Assembly (NCBI GenBank): GCA_001414485.1
Contig: LLEY01000016.1
Span: forward strand, 544,500 to 608,499
Direction of reading: 5' to 3'
Source of the DNA: Calycina herbarum
Taxonomy: Eukaryota; Ascomycota; Leotiomycetes; Helotiales; Pezizellaceae
Length of the DNA stretch: 64,000 nt
Part shown: positions 34,714-46,490 of the stretch, one piece after another
Layout: every line of letters starts with the position of its first letter
How positions within the stretch are numbered: the stretch's first letter is position 1
The notes under the pieces: model-generated
Database searches by the model: none
Told to the model about the DNA's origin: nothing
Seen by the model: only the letters and a program-made list of their open reading frames with translations
Made by a program: the position numbers and the translations under genes

Positions 34714-35085
34714 AAAGAAATGCTCAGCAGGAAAAATGTACGAAAATCTTCTTAGATGATGAATTATATTCCAACAAGGGTATGAATACGGAGAAAAGAA
34801 CACCACGGTTCGTGGGCAAGAAGAGTACAAAGTAAAAGGTGCAGCGGTATTTCCATGTCGTGCCCCGGGAAGAAATGGCAATCAATGAGACAAGTCCCAA
34901 ATCTCAGCAAATCTGGACCAGCAGTGAGAGATTGAGAGTGAACACTTGCGCGGACTTGGGGAGGCGCCTTCGAGATCTTCTCGACAACTCCAACCCGATA
35001 TCTGGGTTGCCGCATGCGGGATGTCGTCCAAAGATGGCGCGATACCGACGAAAGAACGACGCCCATCTGGCAGAGCTCAGCCACT

Positions 35086-35093
35086 TCCGCGGA
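35086..35093. promoter_or_regulatory. NIT4/NirA-type palindrome TCCGCGGA
   Basis: An exact TCCGCGGA, the binding site described for Neurospora NIT4, lies 562 bp upstream of the niaD ATG. Together with the GATA cluster it would give the classical double control by nitrate and nitrogen status. Confidence 0.55.
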
Positions 35094-35502
35094 TCTCGTC
35101 GATTCTTCACTAGTTCTAGCCAGATCAGCCACCAATTGCGGCCAATGCGAGTCTGGGGGAGAAAAGAAAGGTCAGTGAAAGTCGGACTGATAAGGAAGTT
35201 GAAGCGGATCGGGGCGCTTACTGGTCAATGCACCCCTTTCTTTTTGCGGGACTTTTCCTTATCGTGAGTCCTCTCAGCCTATCATTTCTCGCTTCCAACC
35301 CTCAGTGAGATTTTATAAATCCAAATGACTTTCACATCAAGAGCAGAGATGCTTCCATGGAAATACAAATACCTCTCTCCTGCCCGGAAATGTGGCCAAG
35401 AGAGAGTATCCATAACCCTCTTATCCGGTGGATGAACTCGACGAGTAGTTCCCATGGAGAAAATTATTCTCAAACCCCTCCCCCTAGTGTGGATAAAGTC
35501 GT

Positions 35503-36401
35503 TCAGTTAAGAAGAGTTGCATAGACAAACTTCTCCACATCCTCTTTGTCCGGCGAAACAGGCTTCGAACAGTTTATCTTGAGGAAACAATTCCCCCCCA
35601 AGACCCCCTGCAAATAATATCCCATATCCGTTCTCAAACCCACAGCCGTGCATTTTTTGTTTGTCGTATGATATTGATTCATACCGATACAAGCTTGTAC
35701 ACACATTTCCAAGCTATATGCCCATATTGGGAATATGTTTTGTGACTCGCAATCCATCCCGCAGGTTATGGAAAAATCATAGGTGGGTGTTGGGCTTGAC
35801 GGGTAGTAGGTCGATGTGATATTTTTGCCATTTAGGTTTGGGCAATCGAGAGCTACCGTTTCGTCTGTAGGTGCAACAAATCCAGAGGTAGAAGCTGCAG
35901 TCGAGGCGGATGTGGAAATGGCTGAAGAACTAGCTACCGAAGATGTCGTAGGTATCGTGGGGGTTGTCGATGGGCTTCCGGAAGTGGTTGCAGAAGTTGT
36001 TATCATATGCATTGTCGATGCGACAGTATTGTTGACGTCAGGACATGACATAGGTTCAGGCGATACCGATGACCTACTATGGTGTCAGGTATGAAAAGGA
36101 AGATAATCGAAACAACATACAAGGGTTTTCTTAAGCCAAAAAATGTCCCGAGAACCACTAGGGCAACCATCATTAATAAGTTGAACAAGGAAAGTAGAAA
36201 AGTCGTTTTCCTTAAACCAAACAGAGTTTTCTTTTCTTGGGGGGTAGCCACTTGATAGTAATGCGCCGGATAAACATCAATTTTTGGGTGTGGTAAGCCA
36301 AATTCAACTCCTTCTCCTATCTTTATAGCTTGAGGTAAGATAGTGTCGTCTGGAATTGCTTGTAACCCCTCGGAATCTTTCCGACTAAAATCCATAGGCA
36401 T
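35503..36401 (-). CDS. Single-pass membrane protein with PAN/apple-like ectodomain
   Basis: Two exons: 36401-36121 and 36073-35503 (GTATGT donor; acceptor TAG just before 36073, with an alternative 3 bp earlier), 283 residues. The N-terminus is cytosolic with PAHYYQVATPQEKKTLFGLRK, followed by one membrane helix (TTFLLSLFNLLMMVALVVLG). Beyond it are a Ser/Thr-rich stalk (likely O-glycosylated) and a C-terminal domain with DFSITCGMDC, SLEMCVQAC, KCTAVGL and GGNCFLKINC. This Cys pattern resembles the PAN/apple-like modules of fungal surface proteins. A role at the cell surface (carbohydrate or protein binding) is inference. An open frame continues upstream to 36767, but the ATG at 36401 fits the family better. 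Confidence 0.8.
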
Positions 36402-38111
36402 TTTTGCTGAAAAAGCACGAACGAAGAAGAAAAAAAGCCATGCTGGTCCCTGCGCATGTAGATACTTAAGTAATATATGACCATGCTTTTTAGGATAGAG
36501 TGAGTAGTCCTGGCACTGTTTCAGAAATAGGGTTATCCAGAGTTGGTCTTGCATACGAAGTTCATAATTTCCACAAAATGATAAAGGCAGGAATCTAGGG
36601 ATGGTTGGGTGAGATTCCGAATCCATGTGTGGCAGAGTGAGTAGCTGACTGCATTTCCTATTTTGGCGGATGCGCGACTCGCTCCCAACCCATCGGGTCC
36701 AAAAGACCATAAGAGGTTGCAGGCTAGTCTGACTTCTAGGACGCACAATTCGCACATGAAATATCACATGCTATGCTACGTATAGGGCTGATGGTTTGAA
36801 ATTTGGTTGGAACGGGGATTCCCCAGAATTCCCCAAATAACATCCATATGAAATGAATTGTGTTCTCCTACCTTGTTTGAGCAGACTATCACTCCCATGG
36901 ACGAATCCGAAGGAAGGCTTACACCATCCATTGTCAAAAAGAGGTACTATTAGTAATTCAAAGATATGAACAATAATTCAAAGCGGATTGGTGACTTTAT
37001 ACTTAAAGAAATAGAGTAGCGAAGTAGTCGGTGCCATCGCACGGCTGGTAAGACACCTGGACAATCCTCGGAGAACCAGAGGTATTCTCCAAGAGTATTC
37101 AGAAGAATGGGAACTTGAATTCTCAATTGTTCCGAGCCTCTGAGATATTTCTCCTGATTGTTTTGGGCCGTTCGCACAATTCCCAAGGTGGCGCGGTGCA
37201 AGGACCGAATGTCGCTGGCCATGAAAAATGTTTCTAGAGCGAAAAAGTTTTGGCTGAGCCTGTTCTTCTATGTAAGTTAGAATTGAAACATGTGTGTGAA
37301 AAATAGGAGATTGAATCTTACATAAGTACGTAGCGTTAGGATTCGAAGATACTGGAAGGAAAGAGATGATGTTGGGGGCTAGAAGTGAGCGCTGGATGGG
37401 GAATGAGGGTAAATTGAATTGCAAACAGATGGATATTTTGGGTAAGAAAAGCAACGATAAAAGTGTGGGACAATTTCATAGTACAGTTGGAGCCTCGGAG
37501 CCTCGGAGCCATAAATCAAAGAATTTATTGTTTTGAAGCCAAATTAGACCATCTCTGAGATTGTTTGGGGCAAGAAAATGAGGGGCTAAGCCAAGGCTGT
37601 GAGGGGTTTGTCAAAACCTGCGAGAAGCCGAGCCTTGCAGACCACGTTGGTGACATGCAGAACTAGCCTGAAGAAATCGGAAAAGGAAGTTTCTATTCAG
37701 GGTGAAGTTCATCTAAAAGATGATGAGAAAGGAAGATGTGTCCATCGGAGGGAGCGGACCGATGTTGATCCGGATCTCGCAGCTTGGTACTAGCGCGTTA
37801 ATGCGTACACTAGTATGTCTAATCGATAGAAGCTCAATCTTTCAATACAAAGTATCCAAAAACGCTGGCACCAAAAGCAAGGGACGTAGTTTCCATACCT
37901 GATCCTCCAAACCGAAAGCAAGCAGACGACTCGACCCATTCTGAGCCTTCTCAGCCAATTCAGATGCATTTCATTGCCTCTGCGCCGTCATACTTTCACC
38001 GGACCTTAATGCGTCCTTGAAATCACGAATGTGGGGGCACGAGGAAATTTAAGAGACACCAAACTTCTTTGATACCCACCGTCACGCCGATATAGGCGCA
38101 GAAGGATCCTC
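36402..38111. other. Intergenic region with one doubtful small frame
   Basis: No secure gene. A minus-strand frame at 37222-36950 (90 codons, starting MASDIRSLHRATLGIV) has a protein-like composition but no recognised family and no splice partner. The 37500-38100 part is the promoter of the UPF2 gene. An 11-bp unit (GAGCCTCGGAG-like) is repeated at about 37490-37510. Confidence 0.3.
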
Positions 38112-41100
38112 ATGGATCGCAAGAGGAAGCGTAAGTATTTGCGGCAATTGTTGGAGCAGAAAGGGCGCGTCACTAATATTGCGGCTTGCAGGCGAATTGC
38201 GCGAGTTGAACAACAGAGCATGGGATGGAGAGAAAGGTCAGTCGCGTCTGCATGGAATTACGAGGGGCACATAAATTGATGATATCTTCAAGGCATCTAC
38301 CAGGTCAATAAATCGCTCGACTCGTCCTTGAAGAAAAACACGGCCTTTATTAAACGATTGCGAACCGCGATTTCGGCTGCCACTCTGGCTACCTTCCTCC
38401 AAGAGATACGAACACTCAGCCTGCACAAATACCTCTCCGAAATTATATCCGCATGCTATGAGGGGCTTTGCAGGTTGAAATCGCCTGGAGAAATAGAGGC
38501 GGGGGTGGAAATTGTGAGCGCTTTACACCAGCGTTTTGGACCGGCCGAGTTTACAGAATTTCTTGGATGGCTGGTAGGAAAGGGTTTGGCGACACCAGAA
38601 AAGTCATTGTTGAAGGCACTTGCTGCCGATGTGAGAGAAAAGGAGGAAAAGGAGCGCATCACTCGTCAAAGAATCCTTCTCCGAGTTGTCACCGAACTCT
38701 GGCTGGTGGGAGTTTTGAGAACCCTAGATGATGTCAGCCGGCCAGATGACCTTTCGAGAGGCAAGGAATCGCTTTCAGGAGTATCTGCGAAAGCTGCGGA
38801 CATTAAAACCAAGACCAATGGAGTTGGCAAGGGTGGTGGGGCAGAACCATTCCCTTTGGAGGTCCTCAAGGATTTGCTAGGTCATGATAGAGATCATGCA
38901 AACTTGCCCTTGCTTGTAATCTTCGTCAAAGCTTTTGGTTGGGATGTTTTAGGTGTCAAGGAAGCTGGGACAGAAGGCAGAAAGACTGTTGAAGAGGACG
39001 GGGCTACCAGAATCACGGAAGGGGCTACGGAAGCAGACGAGGACTCTCCAGTAGAAGATTCAGCAACTGACTGTCTTATTGATGACCCTCCTCTTGCTTC
39101 ACCAGAGCTTCAAGAGCGATTTCGTAATATTTTGAAACGATATTTCGAAGACGTCAAAGCACATCTTGTCCGTGACCAGAAATCCATCTCCAAGCAAGCA
39201 CGAAAAGATGCAGAAGCATACGTCAAATCTGGACAAGTTTTTGAAGATAGACAGGCAAGTTACGAAAAGGGGGTCAAGGCCCAGGAGCGATTGGTTGCGA
39301 ATGCCCAGGTTCTTGCAGATGCTATCGGATCGGAAATGCCAGATTTAAAGGACTCCGAAGATGCCTCAGCTGCTGGTAATGGAGGCATTGGTCTTGTCAA
39401 AACTGGGGAGTATCTTCGTGGCGAAGGCGATGGTGCCGGGATCTGGGAGGACGAGGACGAGAGAAGATTCTACGAAAACCTGGTAGACCTGAAAGGAAAG
39501 GTTCCAGGAATGCTACTAGAAGACGGCAAGAAGAAGAAAGTAGACACAGACGATAAAGTTGGCAAAAAAGTTGACACGACTGAATCTACTCCCGCAGAAC
39601 CTGCCGCGGCTGCAGCCAAGCAAGCAGAGGACGACCAATCCACAGCCATCGCTAACAAGACTGTTGGCGCTCAAGTAGATGCTCTTCTTGCAAGACTTCC
39701 AGACCTCACCAGCAAAGACTTGATCGACCAAGCCGCAATCGACTTCTGTTTTCTCAACTCCAAAGCGTCTCGAAACCGTCTCGTCAAAGCAGTCCAAGAG
39801 ATACCAAAGGGACGTAGTGATCTTCTCCCATCGTACTCCCGACTTGTAGCTACTCTGGGTAAATATATGCTTGATGTTCCCAAGGGTCTCGTAGACCATC
39901 TCGATCAGGAATTTCGAAGCCTCCAAAGACGCAAAGAAAAGGAGTTCCTCGGTCAAGCCCGACTCGGGAATATTCGTTACCTCGCTGAACTGACCAAATT
40001 TGGCGTTGTTCCTGAGCATGTCATTTTCCATTGTTTGAAGGTCAGCTTGGATGACTTCTCGAGAATGAACATCGAGATCATCTGCAACCTGCTCGAAAAT
40101 TGCGGACGATACTTGCTTCGAAACCCAGAGACGTCGCCACGAATGACCTCATTTCTAGAGACTCTCAAGCGCAAGAAGTCTGTTCAACATATCGGCCAGC
40201 AAGAGCGTATGCTCATTGAGAATGCGGTTTACTATGTAGACCCTCCCATCAGAGCTGCCATCCAGCAAAAAGAAAGAACTCCTATCGATTTGTTCATCAG
40301 AAAGCTCATCTACCTTGACATGAACAATCGCAACTACACCAAGATTCTCAAGCAGATCCGTCGACTTCACTGGGAAGAAAGCGAGGTAAGTCCACTAGTA
40401 TCGCCTTGGTATCATCGTCTAATAGTTGTAGGTTGTTGCTCTACTAGAAAAGGTCTTCTCAAAGCCTGGAAAGGTCAAATATGGTAACATTCATCTGCTT
40501 GCCATCCTAATTAGCGCTCTGTACCGGTACCATCAAGACTTTGTTACAACTGTTATTGATAATCTTCTGGAGCACATTGTCTTGGGCTTAGAGCAGAATG
40601 ATTTCAAATTCAACCAGCGTCGCCTTGCGGAGGTCAAATATCTTGGAGAGCTTTACAATTATCGCATGGTTGATCACCCAGTCATCTTCGATACCATGTA
40701 TCGGATCATGACATTTGGCCACGGTATGAATTATGAATATCAATAAATGATCTTGGCTAACCTTTATCCAGGTGGACCTCCAATTCCGGATCGCATCAAT
40801 CCCTTCGATATGCCAGATGATTTCTTCCGCATCCGTCTAGTTGCAAACATCCTGGAGACTTGTGGCATATTTTTCAATCGTGGTGCAGCTGGCAAGAAGC
40901 TAGACTACTTTTTGTCATTTTTCCAAGTAAGGAATATTCCGTAGAAGGCGATGCGTTGACTGACAAGTTAATAGTACTACATCTACACCAAGGATATGCT
41001 CCCCATGGATATCGAGTTCATTGTCCAGGATGTTTTCTCGCTGACACGACCCCAGTGGAAGCTTGCCTCGAACATCGAGGAAGCCAGCCGGGCTTTCCAA

Positions 41101-42293
41101 CTTGCTATGGCGCAAGACCAAAAGACTGCCGGCCTCGACAAGGTTGCCGAAGTTGATGATGCTGACAGTGTTGACTCCTCAGATGACGGTGGCGATGATG
41201 AAGCCGAAGCTGATGCTGGCCTTGCCGATGGAGACGAGGCTGATGAAAAGTCCGAGTCTAATGATGATATAGATGTAAGGATTTCCGTCCCCAAATGAGA
41301 CATTAATTACTTACATAAACCCAAGGACCAGAACGATGATACAGCTCAATCCGCAACCGACTCCGAGGAAGAATCTATCGTTGTCACAAGACAGGAGGAG
41401 CAAGTCGACCCCGAGGAGGAGGCCGACTTCGAGCGTGAGTATGCCAAAATGATGGCTGAAAGTCTAGAATCACGAAAGCACGAGCGCAAGTCAACATTCG
41501 ATGTGCCACTCCCCATTCGACGCAAAGATCGTGAAACTTCGACTCTGAGTGAAACATGGAATGAGGAGTCATCCACACCTGTGAATGCTCCACCAACTGG
41601 CACAATGGCATTTTCTCTCCTCACAAAGCGTGGCAATCGCCAACAGGTTAGTTCTACTGCACACGCTTATTCTAGATCAATCTCTAATCCCCAACACAGA
41701 CACGAACAGTCGCTCTTCCCTCGGACTCAACTTTTGCCGTTGCAATGAAGACTCAACAGGCCGCTGAACGCGAGGAACAACAGAGAATCAAGAACCTAGT
41801 CTTGAACTACGATCTTCGTGACGGAGAAGAACAAGATGGTGATAATGCACAGGTCCCCATACTGCCCAACCTAAATATTCACAATGACTCAGGAAACGAA
41901 AAGGCTGCCGCAGCAAATTTTGCTAGACCTGACAAGTCAAGCAACAATCGCAGTGGCCAACGAGCCCGAAAGCTTCAACTGAGTGATGTCGACTGGTACG
42001 GTTCTAACAATAGTCATTCCGTTTCTGTCAAACAAATCCATCCCCAAAAGTCAGAAAATCGTAGCCCTGCTAGTGCGGCGTTTGAATCTCCCGCATCTGC
42101 TAGTCCTGCTAGTCGTGCGAATCTTTCCAACGCTGGACTTGCTAGGCTGTCAAATCGACCCTCTCCAAACAGCTCCCCTCTTGCGTCAGCAACACAAAAG
42201 ACTACTTCTCCAGCTGGTAGAGTCACCAAGAAGGCGATGCTTGCTGAGCACGCATCTCGCAAAGTATCGAGATCCAACGATGGCAAGAAGTAG
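38112..42293 (+). CDS. NMD2: Nonsense-mediated mRNA decay factor UPF2
   Basis: Cytoplasmic scaffold linking UPF1 to UPF3 in nonsense-mediated decay. Eight exons: 38112-38130, 38192-38236, 38293-40385, 40432-40723, 40772-40926, 40975-41274, 41326-41646, 41700-42293, giving 1,272 residues. The start MDRKRKRELRELNNRAWDGE followed by the first MIF4G domain (KNTAFIKRLRTAISAATLATFL) is typical. The second and third MIF4G domains follow (QAAIDFCFLNSKASRNRLVK; RRLHWEESEVVALLEKVF, YGNIHLLAILISALYRYH, RMVDHPVIFDTMYRIMTFGH). The third domain binds UPF3. An acidic Asp/Glu tract (41130-41274 and exon 7) precedes the UPF1-binding C-terminus (EREYAKMMAESLESRK, then VPLPIRRK). The two tiny 5' exons decide the start. 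Nothing is broken. Confidence 0.95.
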
Positions 42294-44167
42294 CCTTTCC
42301 TGCCATGGGCTAGTCGACTTCAGCGTTGCTACGATATTGTAAGATTACATAACATGAGTGCTAATGATCACCCTTCACATGGGACAATAGGACTTGATTA
42401 GATTTGATATTAATAGTCATTGAGAATTTCCCAACGGATATCTTGATGGCGAATTATCACTACTTCTTCTCTACTACTCCATGTCTAACGAGACTTACTC
42501 ACGAGAGTTATCGCGACTCTGTTAATCCTCCTGCATCCAAAGGGGTGTATCGAGAACAACAGACGATCGAGACGAACACGCGGACGGTCGATATCGGATT
42601 ATTCTCTCAGCAACCCCCTTCTTCGATTCAAAACACGGCCTTCTGCGATTCAGCCCATCGGCGGGTGAGTGATGAGGGTTCGTGTATATGGAGGTTGTGA
42701 AAACGGGGATAAGAGTTTGTGAGGTCGCAGGTTGGTGGGTGTGACAATTCAGTTCTATGCCTGCCTTGTTGGGAGGGCCAGGAGGATTGGGGTGCATGCC
42801 AAAGTGCGGTATGGAGAAAATTTGATTTGCTTTTTTTGTTTTTTGGTGCTTCGTACACAAGAATCGGAAGGTGGATGTTGTGGGGTAGATGCACGCACGA
42901 AAGTCACTCATTCGATCAATTTGCTAATTAACTTCTTTACTTTGAATGTTGGCCTTGGACAGACATCCTTTGCTTTTTGGTGTGAGTAGTGCCTGATTGA
43001 GATTAGCTTGGTAAGTATGTGCTTTCTATATGTGAATTCGCTTTTAAGTTCTTGATGATCGCAACTAGCATGTGTTTATACGGAGCAAGAGCGTTTGTGT
43101 ACTATGCTGGTGTTTAAGTTTCGCCTTTCTCCGGGTGAGACTTGGCAAGTGCCACTTTCATGTTGATGGTACTTTCCTGAGTTCCTAAGGATCTGGGATT
43201 TTATCCACCCTGTTCATGCTTGCTTTCTTCGTTCTTCCACCATTTTCTCTCTGCGAGCACAGCACTAAACCAGAGTATCAGCGTCTGATCCCGGTCTCAA
43301 AACAACTCCAAATGCCAAGCGACCAATAGCTTCGATAACCTCCTCCCCACGTATATCTCGCCTCATCGTTTCTTGCACTTACGAAAACTGTCAATGCATC
43401 AACAACTTCGAAGAATCCCTCAGTTGCTTGATCACAAGGCGCGAAACTCCGCTAGAAAACGTCGAGCAAAACCTCCCATACACGACTAAATAACAGCGAA
43501 ACTTCGAATTACCTTCCGTCCCCGAAACCGAGAATTTCGGGCATGGTTTTATAGGCGGGCTGTGCCATATCGAATATCGAAATCGGTTCTCCTCTCTTCT
43601 CCGCTCAATGAGATGGTTTCCAGGATAGGGCATAAACAGAGTTGTTTTTGTATCGTTGGTTTGCTTGCCTTTATCCTCGAACAATAGCTGTGGTCTCGCT
43701 GGGGGTTTTGAAGAGTGTGTATTGGGGGATTGGTCTTGTACCAATGGTCGGAGACTATGTAAAGGCTGGCATGGGTGGAATTTCAGTGAGCTACTCCAGA
43801 ATTTGCTCGTTCGCGATCTTCGCCACTTGCTCATAGGACTCTAATGTATCTGGGAGTTCTTGAGAAAACATGTCCCTTGAGCACGACCCAATTTGAAAAG
43901 TTGTTTGCTGCTTCTACAAATGGGCGATTACAGGATGTTGGTTGGTTGGATGAAGATATCGGGTATTAAGGACCAGCAACGGGCCTGCTTATAAGCATCA
44001 AGCTCACCCCAAATAACTCAACCCCAAAGACTTCAACCTAAATGCAACCGATCGAAAATGCATCTAATAGAGTTTTTCTGAATATATCGCCGACATCCTT
44101 TCACGACCTTGGTATCAATCAATCATCAATCATCCTTCCTACTTGCCCAGGCCCGTACTTTCTCGCC
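42294..44167. other. Intergenic region, no gene seen
   Basis: Nearly 1.9 kb with overlapping short frames on both strands, none with motifs or splice structure. Confidence 0.4.
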
Positions 44168-44565
44168 ATGTCCCTCGTACAAATCACACATGCTTCTCAG
44201 TATCACTTTGCGTACGGACTCAACAATCCGCGCAGTCCGTTCTCAGAACGCACCTTCCACAACCAAATCCCGCCCACCCTTGCCAACTGAAAATGAGCTC
44301 ACAATGCTCGTATCACTTGGCTCACAGATGGACGGCCATCCTTTCCATTTTACATGGAGCCATTTGCGTCATGCTCATGGATGAAGCTGTCGCGTTCTCA
44401 GTGCTGAAAGAACTCAGTCTAGAAACGGGAGTTGGAAGTGGGATTTTCACGAGGAGTTTGCAGGTTACTTATAGTGGTGTTGTGAAGACTCCCGATGTTG
44501 TCAAAGCTTGGAAGGATACCAGTGAATCGAAAGAAGGGGAGATGAGGGGAGGTATCTGTTCATGA
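44168..44565 (+). pseudogene. Hotdog-fold thioesterase-like relic
   Basis: Three successive frames each carry a piece of a PaaI/4HBT-type fungal thioesterase: NNPRSPFSERTFHNQIP (frame of 44168), MLVSLGSQMDGHP, and then LHGAICVMLMDEAVAFSVL, continuing TRSLQVTYSGVVKTPDVVKAW to the stop at 44565. The HG-x(7)-DEA pattern is the family core. Two frame changes within about 120 bp and an early end show decay. Assignment rests on short motifs only. Confidence 0.5.
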
Positions 44566-46100
44566 AGTTTGTGACGGGATTTTTTGTCATGGTGCAAATC
44601 AAAATCGTCCCGTGTAAGGTTACCTATGGCACCTTGCTTGATGCACATCAAGGCAGGAGTCCTCGCAGTACTTGTGGTGAGTGAGATCGTTCTTTCTCTT
44701 TTGGAGGGACCTCACCAGCAGCTCTCTACAGGGTGGTTCTTGCCTTATATATTTACTCTTTCAACCCTCCCGCTGCAAATCCCGCCTCCTTTCTCTTCCG
44801 TTCTTCCATCCTCCAATCTTCCATTCTTCCATTCTTCCATCTAATTTCAAGATCAGATTAACTACAACACTCCAATGTTGCATTCGGTTCTTGAACAAAG
44901 CATCGTCTCAACGACGTCAGCATTTCGACCAACTGTCCCACCGAACCCAAAGCAACCACTCATCCCTACACACTACATCATCCCCAACCACCCTCGTTTG
45001 ACAGCTCCCCACCAGTCCGTCTCCCCGAAAACGCACAAATCCGAGAATCACCCAGCAGCTCCCAAATATTATTCATATCGCGCATTAAGCAAATATTATA
45101 TATCGAAAAACCAACAAAGTCTGGGTGGCCGAGTTGTAACAACGCCACATGGTCCGCAATGACCTAAAACTACCGCATCTACCTCTCAAGTATATCCCAT
45201 CTAGGGTATTTAATAAGTGATGTAACAAGTTCATGAACATATTCTGCACTTAAGAGTCCGCAATGACCAAAAACTAAGGTTCCGGGACATAACATCTACC
45301 TTCTAAGTATATACCATTTAAAACAAATTAATAAGTGATCTAATAAGGAGTACACACAAGCCCTCAAGTGGGGGCAGGATAGTTGGAACCTTTTTGCTGG
45401 TTTTGGGGGAGGTTATTTTGTTGTCGCAGGTTATACGCGGGAGAACTGCTATATTTTTGATTATACGGGATTATATGGGATTTTTTTCAAAGGGTGGTTG
45501 CGCATGGGAGGAAGAATATGGTGATTGATTCTTGGTACATTTTTTTGAGGGCTTTCGCTTAAGGAAGGGGGTTGGGACATGACGAATTGGCATTATCACA
45601 TCACCAAAGAACACATTAATAATCAATCCAGTTGTTTAGATACGTGGGTTTCCAGGTCGCATGAGAGTTCTAGTTGTTGAGAGACACTCTGAGACATTCT
45701 GAGGTGTTTAATTCTTGGTGTAGGTATGGCTCCTTCCTTCGCAGGTTCTCGGGGACAAGCACAGGCTTTACTGAACCCCGACCTTCGTCCAAGGCCCAAG
45801 TCCCCCCTCTTGTCTCTCACTCAACACATTCCCATTGCCCCAAATCAGTGCCCGATCGACCCAAAGAAAAGCGCAACCCTACGACTCAAAAAGCCGGACC
45901 CGAAGGCCAGCTCGAAAAAACCCAAGTCCCCAAATTGCCTAGAACCTCCCCAGAACTTCCAATCCACCACTCGAAATTCCACAGAACCATCCCCCGAAGT
46001 GCACAGTAACGTCTCGAAACACCGCATCCCTCGATCTCTCCTCGAATCGACGTTCGAGTCCTCATATCCTTCACTTCCCGATTCGCACATAATAACCGTC
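44566..46100. other. Intergenic region with a degenerate tandem repeat
   Basis: No convincing gene. A plus-strand frame (45726-46280, Pro/Ser-rich) overlaps the membrane protein gene antisense and is probably not coding. A degenerate duplication lies at 45151-45345. Confidence 0.35.
45151..45345. repeat. Degenerate tandem duplication, about 90-105 bp units
   Basis: Copy 1 starts GTCCGCAATGACC at 45152, copy 2 at 45256. Both continue with AAAACTA, CATCTACC, AAGTATAT and TTAATAAGTGAT in the same order, with small indels. Confidence 0.7.
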
Positions 46101-46490
46101 TCAACAACCAACGAACCATCCCAGAAGCCCAAACACAAAGAACCCCAAAACAGCGCCCACCTTCTCAACTCTCTTCCGAGCCTCAATCTGCCTCTCCAAT
46201 CTCTTCTGCGAAAAAGCAACAGCGACTCTCTTCAAATGCTCGTTCTCGTCGGCTTCTTTCTTGGGCTGCGATTCTGGTGAAGGAGATACTTCCATATATG
46301 TTGGTAGAGTAGTGTCAGTTAGTATATCGAGGGGCTGGGTGTCATTGTAATGTGTTTGGGTGCCGACGTCGGATTTCTCGGTGGATTTTCCGAATATATC
46401 TTCTTTGAGAAGTGGTGAGAGTAGGAGTGAGATAATGGCGAGGAAGATACCTAAAGGGAGGAGGAGGGTGAATTTTTGTGGAAGTCTCAT
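46101..46490 (-). CDS. Small protein with two predicted membrane segments
   Basis: 129 residues, no intron. The N-terminal segment (LLLPLGIFLAIISLLLSPLL, residues 9-28) is a signal anchor or membrane helix. A charged, helix-prone middle (EHLKRVAVAFSQKRLERQIEARKR) follows, and then a second hydrophobic segment (VGAVLGFFVFGLLGWFVG) at the very end. I do not recognise the family. The ordered hydrophobic/charged pattern argues for a real gene, but no homology could be tested. Confidence 0.5.
   Translation of the reverse strand: MRLPQKFTLLLPLGIFLAIISLLLSPLLKEDIFGKSTEKSDVGTQTHYNDTQPLDILTDTTLPTYMEVSPSPESQPKKEADENEHLKRVAVAFSQKRLERQIEARKRVEKVGAVLGFFVFGLLGWFVGC

Larger units (their letters stand above)
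34525..35502. other. Nitrate reductase promoter region
   Basis: Non-coding DNA between the nitrate reductase start and the 3' end of the membrane protein gene. Both genes are on the minus strand, so this region is upstream of nitrate reductase. The supported sites inside are given separately. The frame 34839-35267 (plus) is not convincing. Confidence 0.5.

Noticed and set aside
45120..45170. Possible tRNA start (CTGGGTGGCCGAGTTGT resembles Ser/Leu tRNA 5' ends)
   Set aside because: No matching 3' acceptor arm, anticodon loop or T-loop (GGTTCRA) follows at the right distance; the sequence runs into a tandem repeat.
45726..46280. 184-codon Pro/Ser-rich plus-strand frame
   Set aside because: Its 3' half is antisense to a more protein-like two-TM frame (46101-46490), and it has no recognisable motif.
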